A DNA stretch of 64,000 nucleotides from Haliclystus octoradiatus (taxonomy: Eukaryota; Cnidaria; Staurozoa; Stauromedusae; Haliclystidae). Within the stretch, counting starts at the first letter, position 1; every line of letters starts with the position of its first letter. The DNA is taken from positions 6,660,309-6,724,308 of the forward strand of contig OU744446.1 in the NCBI GenBank assembly GCA_916610825.1. The letters are read 5' to 3'. The notes under the pieces are model-generated. The model saw only the letters and a program-made list of their open reading frames with translations. It was not told the DNA's origin and did no database searches. The translations under genes and the position numbers were made by a program. Below, piece after piece: positions 1-13,100 of the stretch.

Positions 1-646
1 AAATCTTGATATAAAGATTATAGTAAATCACGTGAGCCTTCCGAAATGGAACTGGGAATATATTTTGTTTCGGGTTTAGCTGAATTTTTCGGGAAATTCT
101 CTTGACCAATCAGTCTTTGTCAACGAAGTTCTTGTAAATTTTTATATGTTACCTGTCTATACGTAGATCACTCTCTTTGTCTTTAACCATTACAGAGAAA
201 TGTTAGTCCTGCCATAGAGGCTCTGCCAATATTGTTATACACGTTCCAAAGTCATCTTCACCATGACAGTGGCCAACCTCAAACATATATTTCAAATATA
301 TTATAATTATCAACATCGACATTAAAAGTAACTCATTTATGTTATGCTTCTTTGTAAAGCATCCTAGCCATCATATATGCCCGTAGAATATTAAATTCTG
401 TATTCTAGCACAGTGTAACCATGTTGATATGTTGATATTACTACTGTTAATATCACACTTTTCAGAACCAGTTTCTATCAAACTTAACTTATTCACTACT
501 GTTATTATCACGATCCGCTTAATATCACAATATTTCAAAACCAATTTCTATCAAACTCAACTAACTCACTCCAGTTAATATCACAAGGACAGTGTTATTG
601 AGGTTGTACTGTACTTCCTATTTGACATATGCATGATTTTATCTAG
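1..646 (+). other. Left flank, probable LLTP intron
   Basis: No convincing exon. From about 446 to 588 there is an imperfect tandem duplication (units with TTAATATCACA and TTTCTATCAAACT). An open stretch follows an acceptor-like CCATTACAG at about 195, but it has no donor in the phase that the exon at 647 needs (2 nt carried over), so I do not call it. The acceptor for 647 is ATCTAG. Confidence 0.4.
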
Positions 647-1166
647 ATTTAACAATGAAACAAATGAAGTTGATGCATTGCTATCATCAAATTTAACAAC
701 AACTCCAATGACACTGTCAATGAAATTCTTCAACCGTACAGATGCTTATACTCTTGACAGACAAGTTGGCGCTGAATTTAATTTCAAATTACGAAATTAT
801 AATATTTTTCAAACAATTTCATACGAAGATAAATACATCTATTGGGCTGTTAGATCAATGACATCTTATGCCCCAGGCAAAAAGATTCATATTGATTTTG
901 AGGGGCATTATGAACCCCAATATATGGTGTTGAGTGCAATACATTTACCAACAGATACACATGTTGTATTACGCGTGCGTCCTTCTTATCCATTCACCAC
1001 TGTTACATTTAATATGACACATGCTAAAATTATCAATGTACAATCATCTTGTGGATGGCATATGGAAAAAACTGAAGTCAAATGTGATTTTCAAAAGAAT
1101 CCTGGTAATGAACATGGAATGGGTTATGTAAGATGGCTTCAGATGAGAGAGGGACAAGCATTTAAC
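647..1166 (+). CDS. LLTP exon (first in window), beta-rich
   Basis: The frame is open from before the acceptor to 1304. The strong donor AAC/GTGAGT at 1166 ends in phase 0, which matches the next exon, so I end the exon there and not at the downstream stop. The residues alternate polar and hydrophobic, as in lipid-binding beta sheet. Sequons include NET, NLT, NRT and NMT. Two cysteines lie near QSSCGW and VKCDF. Confidence 0.75.
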
Positions 1167-4100
1167 GTGAGTATCGAGTATCAACGGAACAGCAAATCTA
1201 CAATATGTGTAGTAGTTGATAATACAATAGAGAAATCAACGAATCATAATCCCACTTTGACAATTAGTAATTATTGGTGTTTAGAGTCCAGAAATACATT
1301 TTAAAATGTACAACTATTTCCAGACCATTATCATTTCTATCTGAGTCTTAATGAGGATATCCTGAAACTAATTTCTGATGTACATTTGAATTGTTTTCGA
1401 ATATCATGGCATATAATTCGAAATTCTATTTCCGATAACTATCTGATAATGGGAACATTTTGAGGCATTGTGGAAGGCTATCACTATATATATTTGCATG
1501 TAAATACGAATTGACTATTGCATTTTATTTGACAGGATTCTTAGTTTGTAGTTAGAGCAGAGTCGTGTAGGAGGCTTGAGAGGGCTATGATCCCGGGGGG
1601 GGGGTAACTCCACTAGGACGGCTATACGAGGACGTGCACGTGCTACTTTTTTGGGGTCCATATTCCAACTGAGAAAAAACTTTTTGGGTATGAGACTTCA
1701 AATTTTGGAGCTTTCGGGTATCCTGTTTTTGACTTTTTCAAGACTTTTTGAAAAAATTTGCATCATTTTTGTGTATTTACCTAAAATCAATTTGGTACTT
1801 TTTGGGTACTTTACCTTTTTGCAAAGTGGCACCTCCCCGTCCCTATAAGAGCTGAAGTTACCCCCGGGGCTATGATAGACGATGCAATCCTTTAGGAGCT
1901 GCAAAGCAAGCAGGAAATCGATTTGTGATTGAGGACAGATTTTCAGGGACTCAAGCTGCATAGAATTCAGAATCTGGGTTCAAAATGTCCGTTATTTATC
2001 TTTCTTTCTCAATGACAATGTACTAATGATAGATATTTGATTAATTTTCACAGCTAATGATGTCATATAACGATTTAAACGCTGCATGGAATGGTTCATA
2101 TATTAACCGTGGTCGTCAAGGAAAACAAATCACATCTAATGTCATTATCCCTAATCATACATTTGACATGTCATTAAATGTCAATCAAACTGATGTCGTT
2201 TTACAAACAATGGTTGACGAGAAACCAATTAGTCTCCATGGTAACATCAATTTACAGAAGCAAAAGAAATCAATTTCATTAGAATCAAAAATATTTGAAC
2301 ACACAGCCGGTACCTTGATTTCATTTCATATTCCACATGCAACACAATACGAATTTTGTTTTGATGGACATTATAATGATAAGAAGGGTGGATTATGTCT
2401 CAATACATTAACAGAAAGTTATAAAAAATCATTAACCACAACAATTCATTATCCTAACTCAAAAATTGTATCAGAACTTGTTTTGAATTATGGAAGTAGT
2501 TTCAAATCAATTACGTCGGTTAATGGTTTAACGTTTTGTGATATTGGAGTTGAAATGCATCGTGATCCTAAAGAAGTCATGTTTAATTTCTTGATACCAA
2601 AATATCGTTTTGATAGCAGAATGACTGTTAATGTGGCTTCGACGTTGAATTCTAAACGATTTGATATCAGTGTTAATGATAGATACAGACTGCAACCAAG
2701 TTCAATGGTAAGTTTATATTTATGAATAACATACTGTATCTATCATATTTATTCTGATGAAGTTCAACTAATTATCACCATTATTTCAAATTTTTATCCC
2801 CGAATCTGATTGGCCATGAAACAAGACAAGATAGGTCTCCAAATTACCAATTCTTTAGGTTCACCTGCTTGGGTTTTCTCCTATGAGGCTCGCAACCAAA
2901 GTAACCCAACGCATGTTTAGATTATTTGCTAACTCCTGTAAAATTCTAACCAACGACCTCAGATCCCAATCAAATAAACTAACTACTGCAGCATGCATGC
3001 ACTTCTGTTCTGTTGTATTTTCATTGTCAATACTGTTATTATAGCACTGCTATATTGGAAAGATATGACTAAACCCGAAATGAAATGTGATTCAATCAAT
3101 TGTGTAACAAACAAACATCTTTGACTATTTTAATTTTTGGAATTTTGAAAATCCTGATTTAGAATTTTTAACCCTCATCTTTGTCATGAAAGTTTGTGAA
3201 GATTGTTTATTTTTATTGGTTGCAAATCAAATATCTTTATTGCTTCAGGTTCTACTTGTTAATCACGATAAGAAAATCTTACAAATTGATCTTGAGGTTT
3301 TATCAATGGGAAAGAAACTTTATTCGTTTGGTACATCCTTATCAAATACTTCAACGTCTGACGTCACTCGACATAATCTTGCATTGTCATCGACATGTCA
3401 CGAAACTGGTAGATCTCATTCTGCTACAGGTAAGTAGGAAGCTACCTGAGATAGAGCATGCGTTCTCGTGTATGTCGAAAAGAGCACCACCGAGAAACAT
3501 GTTTTTATTGTGCACAAACGATATCTGAGAATAAATAAATGATGATGACGACGATGATGATGATATGCGTGGAATGTATGAATTATTGGTAATTTTGCAT
3601 AATGTATTTCTTTCAAAGAATGCAAAGTAATCGTCAATAGATTTTACAACCAACATTCAATGAAAATTGATTTCACAGAAATTTCACATTCTATGTGTAG
3701 TAGAAGATGACAGCAAAATAATGCTGTTCAAATCTATATCGTGCGAAAAAATTTCTAACAATAACTTGCAAAATTGGGAATAAGCTAAAGGGAATCTCCA
3801 CATTTAGAGAACTTGTAGTAGGATTATTTGTCCTGTTTCCACCTAGTTGTCATTTGCACACTCTTTGTACTGAGTTTTAACTTTTATGTTTTCCCTTTGT
3901 TTTATGTAGTTGGTCTAAAACATAGCTCACAGGAGCTAGTCTTCATTGGCGATTTGACATTGGCAAAAACACAATCATTCACTGCTAAAGTTGAATACAA
4001 TCGGCAACAGAACAGTCTCTTTGTTCAAATTGGACCAGTTTTAATCAGTGGACAATTGCTTCCATCACCATCTTTGGTTATTAAACATGTTCTAGGTTTG

Positions 4101-7100
4101 GAATTTTTGAAAATTGAAAAAGAAAATACAAAATGGCTTACAAAAGTTACAATTATGGACAAATTCTATGAAATATCACATAATCCAGCAACTGGTAAAA
4201 ACTCGTTATCATTTTCACTTCCAAATGGAATGCAAGTTTCTACTATTGCCAAGATACAAGGTCCTAGTTCTGCATTGTTGTCCGTTGATCTTCTTAAAGA
4301 TGATGTGAAAATATCATATACAGTACTTAACGTCGATATGAATACCAACGGATCACACGAAATAAGCGTTAACCTGAAGCCTTTCAACATCAGAAATGCG
4401 ATAAATTACATGGAAAGTAAAGGGGAAAATTCAAGTGTTGTACTTAAATCTCTGATAAATAAACAACTTCGAGAAGCACTGACTTCTTTGAAGATGTCAG
4501 ATGATCAAATCGTTAAAATCGTAAATATTGTAGAGAATTTTGCTTATAAAACGTTACCTGGTGATTTCTCAAAGCAAATAAATGTTCTCGTAAAGTCTAT
4601 TGTCAATATAATGTCTCCAAGTTTTGATATACTAGCCAAGAACTACATGATTTCTTCGCTCCAAAAACTCCGCGAAAGCTTACTGACAGAAACTGACTCG
4701 ACAATGATACTTGCAAGGGCTGAAGTTTCTGTCACTATTTCTAAATTAATCAATGTAATTCAAAAGACATCTATCTTCTCTGAAACAGGTTTAACCAGTT
4801 TAGTAAGAAGTGTGCTAGAAATTGGTGGTGAAACATACACAAAACAATTGTTGATCAATATAGCGAAAGAATCTCTGGAGTATTTCAACATGACGGAATT
4901 CAGTATCCCTGTATTGCGAGAAGGTAGCGTGATTCAAAGAATTGTCAAAGTTGATATCGAAAAACTTTCAACTCAGTTTAACACAGAAATAACCCGCCTT
5001 GTCAGTGTTTTCTTTGATGAATATGCTACTGTAGATGGTCCTACGATGCTGAAAGCCAAAGAAATGCTTTTTGAGCATTTGAACACGTATACCAATAACG
5101 CAACGAGATTCCTTTTGAAGTTAACTTCTCCGAAACTTGTCGGAAGGCTTGTAAGTACATGGAAAAATACTTTGAATGTTATGAAAACATGGAAAATTGA
5201 TGAAACACAATCATTCAAAACAAATATCGAAAATTTGCTAAAAGAATTGAAACTTGAAAAACCAGATGGATTTATGAAACTTGTTTTTGAAAATTTGGAA
5301 AATCAATTAGTAAAATCAAGTATTCCACAACCGTTATTGAAACTTAAAGACACAGTTTTAACACAAAATATCACAGCAATTATGATTAAGTCTATTGAAT
5401 TATCGTTCGATGCAATGAACATTACATCAAACTATCAAAACGCTATCAAATCATTGCTTGAAACAAGTAACATTCAAGAATTCTTACAACATATGGCATT
5501 ACTGGTTGCAGACGAAAGTCAAGCTAGCCCTGCATTGAAGGAGATATTTTCAATGTTTTTGCTCGTTAAAGATACAAGAAGATTATTAACTGATGTGTAT
5601 ATTTTCATTGTCCAACGTTATGAAATTCCAAATTCTATCAAAACTGAATTAAGAGAAGTCGTGTTCACACGTAATTTCACAGGACTAATTCGTGAGGTTA
5701 CTCATTATGGTCTTGATAAATTAAATATGACAGATAATGTAAAAGCAATGTTAATGGATTTGATGGTCAAAGAAAATATTGAAGAATTTGTTCAAGATGT
5801 AATGAAATTCTATATCGATGGTGTAAAAGAAATCCCTCAAGAAATCAAAGCAATACTTCATTTGTTAATCAAAGGCGATCAAACTGTTCTGGAATTATCA
5901 AAAATGGTTTATGGAATTGCCAAGAATTATGGAAAAGAGTATCCGATTGCCCTACGTTGCTTTCAAATGTTAGATTCTTTCATATCAACTCAAAATACCA
6001 CTGCTCTTGGAGTTGAGCTTTTGAAATTTTCTGAAAATTTTATCTTCTCAAAATTGAGTTCTAAATCTCGACGTGAAGCATTTAGTATGTTACATTCCAA
6101 AGTTGAAGATTTCACAGAAAAAATAACTGAACAAGCTTTGAAAAATATTCCCAATGCTTTCAGACACGATTTAGAAAAAGTTTTAACTTCACTAAAGAAC
6201 ATCTTGAAAACTAAAATTAATCATCAACCAGTGAAAAAATGGAATGTTGTTATGGATGAGTTAATTGATGAGGTAATGGATGTTATACAACCGTATGCAG
6301 CTGATATTCTCTCGAAACAAATAATTGAAATTACAAAGAACCTCGCTTCCCAATTATTGGAGAACACGATGAAAAATGGAAATATCCAAAAGTAAGTCTT
6401 GTTCTTATTTTGTATTTCGTAAATACACGCACATCCGAAAGTGAAACATTAAACTTCACATTCACTGTAAATATAAACCAGTTTGTCGTATTCTGATTCA
6501 CCATGAACTACCACTTTTTTATGTATTTATAAATACATTTAAACTATCTGTATGGAATTTAATTTACCTATTTGCTAGCTAGTCTATGGTAGATGGGTGT
6601 GATGTGACGCATAACATCATTATAATGGCTTTTCTTCAATTGGTTCTTAGCATTTACTAATGTTTTCAATGAAGCTTTTCAAAATCAAGGTTGTAAAAAT
6701 GATGACATTAAATTGTGTTCAGTTTCAATTTCACATTTGAATTATTTCATGCATTTCAAAATAAATTTAACTATATAAGAATTACTTTTATGCAGGGTTA
6801 CAGCTTACGGAATTCACAATAATTCTATAATAATAACTCAACAATGATATCTCTATAGGGCAACAATTTTAGGGAATGTTCTATTTGTTCTTTTATTTTT
6901 TATTGTCTTACAACTCACATATCCATACTACTAATTTGCAGGGCATATCTCATGGTTAAAGATCGTCTCCACTTCTCACTCCGTGTCATCTCTCAATTTT
7001 TACCAAAAGAAATACAATATTTTACGACAACATACATCAAAAGCAATGGACAATTTGATCTTCTGAAAATTTACAAAGATGCTTTAGCGGCAGATTACGC

Positions 7101-10100
7101 AAGTCCCAGCAATATGGTGCGAATAAGTAATCTAATTCAATTATTATCTGATGTTTCATTGCAAAATCTTATCAAATACAGTGGTGGATTTAAGATTAAT
7201 CCAACTATCCGAAGTGTAAGTACTGTTTTGAAAGCTATGAATTATACAGAATTAAACATGGTTTTGGAGAAAATTGAAAAGGTTGATTGGAATAAATATA
7301 TGAATGTAACATCTGAAGCACTTCTAGAACATTCTTATGAAATCTTGAATGCTATTGGTCAAATTGAATACAATGGACAGTCAATCAACGATCAATTTCA
7401 TGTTGAGCTAGCTATTGCTACTAAACAAATGCGATCAGTTTTCGATAAATACATAACAGTTGGACCTATCATTGGTAAATATTTTAGTCAACTTTCCAAA
7501 GCCTTGGTTGAATACAAAACGCAAACCAATGGTTTTTTCTTGAAATCAGCAATGTCACTCAAACATCTAGTTGCCACTAGTAACAAATTTCAACGTTTTA
7601 TTCTTGATATAAGTATGCCTATGATTGGTGGATCTGTTGCTAAGTTACAATCATTGACCAGTAAGGATGGTGAATTGTTCGTTGAAAAATTCAATTTAGT
7701 CATGGATAGTGTTAGGAAGATGGATAAATGGAATGTAACAGCGCCATGGTTAGCTTTACTGCCTGATTTACTAAAAGAAGCGAATCCACACATGACAATA
7801 AATGAAATGCTACAATTTGCAGATTCTTTCTCAGAGAAATTTCAAACTGTTTTAGCTGATAATATTGTCACTATGTATTCTTGGTGGAAGAGAACTGATA
7901 GCTGGGTGAGTAGGTACACATGTAGAATTGAATCAAAACTATTTTTTACATAATGACTATAGCTCTTTAGCAATTTCATAAGAATTTTACCCCGCAGTTA
8001 CGCAGTATATAGTCATATAATAATTTGTCCCGCTTCTAAAGGCGTAGAAAATTGATAAGTTTTCTTAACAATAAAAGATTCCAAGGTATTCAAGAGTTGA
8101 ACATTACATATATGGAGTGACCGGTATAGATCTAAGTAACTGTTAAAAAGGGTGACAATTATATATAATTTAATGACTGTATTTGATTCTAGTTATATAT
8201 AGAATTTTCAGACTTGCTATACAAGAATAGAATTTATAGGGTTCAACAAATTTGATCATATTAGACGACGATTTAATAGCTAATAGTTTTTCCTGTAAAA
8301 TTTAAGGTAGTTCAAGTTACCATATTTAACCATAATAGTTTAAACCATGTTACAAATGACGGCTATACGGGGATGTGCCACCTTTTTGGGTCCATAATCC
8401 AGCTGAGAAAAACCTTTTTGGGTATGAGATTTCAAATTTTGGAGCTATTGTGTATCCTATTTTTTCAAGAGTTTTTGAAACAATTTTGCATCATATTTGT
8501 GTATTTACTTAAAATCAATCAACCTGCTTGAACTTTTTGGGTAGCATCAACAGAAATTTTGGAACTTTTGAGTACTTTACCCTTTTCCAAAGTGGCACCC
8601 CCCCCCCCCCCCCCGTTCCTGAAGAGCTGGATTTACCGAAATGAGTGTTTATATGCTGCTAAAAGTATCAACTTCAGCATTTTATTGTTATTTTCAGGTT
8701 AAAATTCAGTTAGCCGTTACAGAAGTTTTATTCAAATCTGGCCAAAAGAAATCTGTAGATGAATTCACAAGAGAAATGATCGAAATTTCCAAATTCCAAT
8801 ATCATAAATTACAAGCTCAAGCTGCACTTTACGGGTATAAATGTCCGTTCTCATTTGTGAAATATATCGATCCTCGCCTTGACAATGTAACACGAATCAT
8901 TCAAGATTTTCGCGGTGACTACTTTGGTGAAAATACAGAACGCATCATTGAACAGACTGTTCCACATATTCTCCGAAATGCCACAGGATATATTACGAAA
9001 TACATGGGAGAATTAATGATGGTTATGATGAAAACACAAAAATCGTTAAAATCAATCGAAGCTTTGAAACATCCTGTGAAATTTTATGAAAATATTCCAA
9101 ATTTTGTTTCACAAAATTTGAATAATCAAATGACAAAATTAAGAGTTATTCTCAAATCATTATTTGATCAATTAAAGCCTCTGGTTGGTAAATATGAAAG
9201 CATTACCATGAAAAAAATCAACATTTTAAAAGAAGAAATTCAAAATCAATCTGATATGATCTTTCAAGTTTTGAAGAATTATGGCAACTACAAACTTGAT
9301 CCTAGCCCTATTTATGCTAAATTACATGTTTATTTGGATTTATTGAAAACTAAAACTGATAATTATACACAAATAGCTACTTTCTACACTGATAAATGGT
9401 TTACAGAAGCGAACTCGAAATTGATTGAAGCAGACGAAGCTGTGAATAAATTCTCCAAAGATGCAAAATTGAAAGGTCGTTTCAATGAATGGCAAAAAGA
9501 AATTAATGATTTCAAAGCAAAAACCATGAAACAAGCTGAAACACTAAAAGATGATATGATAGAAAAATCAATGAAAGAATTTGACCGTTTATTACCAGCA
9601 ATAAGAGGCAATTATACAACAAAAATGAAATTATACAAGAAACAACTAATTGATTATATTATCTTGGCTAAATTAAAGATGGAAGATTCTATTAAACATT
9701 TCACAGAAATAGTCCGCAAACAACAATCCGATAGTATGACTGCTTATTCATCAATCCGATCATCTGCTTTTAATAATATTACTTACTGGCAATCAGCATT
9801 AGATGGAATCATTCGTGAAATCAATAATAACGTTACTGGTTATATTAATCTTGCTAAACAACATGTTCAATTCGATAAAGATACAATGATTGCTACTTTA
9901 AGAATGCCTATTAAGTTTCCAGGGATTGATTTATTTCAAATCCAACGAAAAGCAAGTGAAAATGGACTGAACACGCTAACGAATTTGATTCAAAATTCAA
10001 TCAAGGTAATTTAGGCTAGGGTTATATGGACGCACCGAACTCAATTGATCCATTCATTCGAATTAAATCTCATGATAGCGCGCTTCGTATAACATCATTC

Positions 10101-13100
10101 GGTTCATCAACATTCCTCAAAAAACATTAAATGCGTCAAGCTAGCTCCGCACGTCAAGGCTTGACGTGCGGAGCTCTTCTCCATGAATTAAATTCATCGC
10201 CGCGTTATACGAGCGAGCTATCATCGCACCGAACTAAATACATTCCACTCACGGTGCCGTGACTGAGCTCCTATATCTACCTTATATGGCAATAAACCGG
10301 GGGATGTGCAAATCATAAATTATTTTAAAGGATGTTTCCATGGCAATACGATAGAAAGAACATCGCTTTTGGGATGTTGTTATGGTGACTTGCTTATATG
10401 ATTGAAAGATGGCTGACAGGGAAGCTGATGTTTTCCAAAATCATGATTTAAAACATTTTAAAAACGTTTTATTTTAGTCAATCACAATGCATCAGCACTA
10501 GAATTGGGGTCGCTTTTATCATAATATGTTATTATAATGGAAATTTGCATTTAATTTGCTCTGAGTACTATGCCTTGATAGAACAAAAACTGTCTCCTAT
10601 AAAAATGCTTGAAAACCTGTGAGATTACTAGTTCATACAAGTTTCAAACTATAGATAGGCAAAATAGAGCGGAAAAATCGCTGAAAATGAAAAATAATGG
10701 AAACAAAACACTCTGGTTTCAAACCATGCGGTATAATTCCAAGAAAACTACTTCCTATCACGTGACATTTTGGCCAGTTTTTAAAGATCGTCGACATTCG
10801 GTTCGTCTGTATAACCCCAAATGCGAATTTAATGCAATTCGGTGTCGCACCTAATTCGAATTGAGTTCGGTGCGTCCATATAACCCTAGCCAGGAAGTAG
10901 TTTTCTTGGAATTATACCGCATGGTTTGAAACCAGAGTGTTTTGTTTGCATTATTTTTCATTTTCAGCGATTTTTCCGCTCTATTTTGCCTATCTATAGT
11001 TTGAAACTTGTATGAACTAGTAATCTCACAGGTTTTCAAGCATTTTTATAGGAGACAGTTTTTGTTCTATCAAGGCATAGTACTCAGAGCAAGTTAAATG
11101 CAAATTTTCATTATAATAACATATTATGATAAAAGCGACCCCAATTCTAGTGCTGATGCATTGTGATTGACTAAAATAAAACGTTTTTAAAATGTTTTAA
11201 ATCATGATTTTGGAAAACATCAGCTTCAATGTCAGCCATCTTTCAATCATATAAACAAGTCACCATAACAACATCCCAATAGCGATGTTCTTTCTATCGT
11301 ATTGCCATGGAAACATCCTTTAAAATAATTTATGATTTGCACATCCCCCGGTTTATTGCCATATAAGGTTGATATAGGAGCTCAGTCACGGCACCGTGAG
11401 TCGAATGTATTTAGTTCGGTGCGATGATAGCTCGCTCGTATAACGCGGCGATGAATTTAATTCATGGAGAAGAGCTCCGCACGTCAAGCCTTGACGTGCG
11501 GAGCTAGCTTGACGCATTTAATGTTTTTTGAGGAATGTTGATGAACCGAATGATGTTATACGAAGCGCGCTATCATGAGATTTAATTCGAATGAATGAAT
11601 CAATTGAGTTCGGTGCGTCCATATAACCCAGGCCTTATTTTATGATGGTATATGCGATAAAAAAATGTTCATTAAAAAGTTACATGAATATTTATATAAA
11701 AATCTAATTAAATCTAATAATAAATTTTTTTTAATAATTTTTAATATAATTAAAAATCTATAAATATTCATGTAACTTTTTAACTCCCTCTTTTTACATT
11801 GCCTGAAAATGATTTTAAATTAAATCGAAACTGTTGCACCGATTATTCTGTGTTTTTTTATCGCATAAACAATCATAAAATTCATGTCAAGTAAACATTT
11901 ACGAAGGTAATTTATACGTGTAAATTGAAAATAAAAGTGAATAATAACTATTCTTCATTTAATCTATGTTTAGCTTTCGAGGGATTAGATATCCAATTAT
12001 CCATTCATATATCGTAATAACGAATAGTTTTGGAGTGACACGAGTGGATAATTAACAATCACATCTATTTTCCATATCATTATTCTGTTTATAAACTGCT
12101 TTAGTTTACAATATTGTATTCTTCTTTCTGCAGGATGTTCAAAACTCAGTTGAAATTGCGTCTCCAATTGTCTATGATTACGCTCTTGCAATCCATAATG
12201 GCTACGAACAGTCTGAACAAGCTATTTTAGCTATTGATCCGAGTGCAAGGTTTTCAAAAATGCATTCAAGAATATTAAATTTAATTATCAACAGTGAAAA
12301 GCATTTTACAACAATCATTTTCAACTATCAAATTCATGCTGACGGTACAATTCGTGATCTTATCTATACTGTCATGCATGCATACAAGACTAGGGTCCAA
12401 TCTGTTTTGCGTAAGGCAGATAATGAAGGTGGTATCGATGCTAGTGTTGGTCGATTGCCTCCTTTACCGAAACTGACTGGTTTCTGGACGATGGCAAGAA
12501 ATATCTTCAAACCATTAACTCGTAAGTGCTTTGTGAGCTTTGTGACCCTAAATGTAAATATAAGTATGTTTTCATTTTTATTAGAACATTGTAGCTCATA
12601 TTCTTGAGAATTTGCGATAGAGATGCAAGCATTAATATGTAATTTATGTCTGTGCCTGTTTATTGGCCAATCACATAATGATAATGAGATTAATGATAGT
12701 TTATATAAATTCAAATTAAGAAGAAAACAGAGAAATATAAATAGAGATAACAAAACACTAGAAAGGAAAAATAAAACAAACAAAAAAGGGGAGAAAGGGA
12801 AAACAAAAAATGGAAAATAAGAAAATGGAATTATTTATAGTTCAACATTATAAAGCAACTATGATGCTCAACCCCATAAAGACAAGGAGCATAGTGTTAT
12901 GGTATTACACCAGTAAATAAGATGATAGATTATGACCGGATATTCGTGTAACTACACGTTAAAAGTGAAAAGATTATCAAACATGTCTAGAAGCTCTAAT
13001 TGAAGAAGAAGTGAAACAATATTCCGACACAAATGTATTGGAGATTGCAAAATTAGCTCAATTTTTTAGAATAAAAGAGAAATTTATTGCGTTGCACAAA

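Noticed and set aside
195-305. Exon-like open stretch after CCATTACAG
   Set aside because: No donor in the phase required by the next LLTP exon, and no recognisable sequence.
3387-3656. Minus-strand Ser/His-rich frames opposite an LLTP exon
   Set aside because: Shadow of an LLTP exon plus a GATGAT microsatellite at about 3540-3565.
10609-11039. Two similar short frames on opposite strands
   Set aside because: They are the two arms of the foldback element, not genes.
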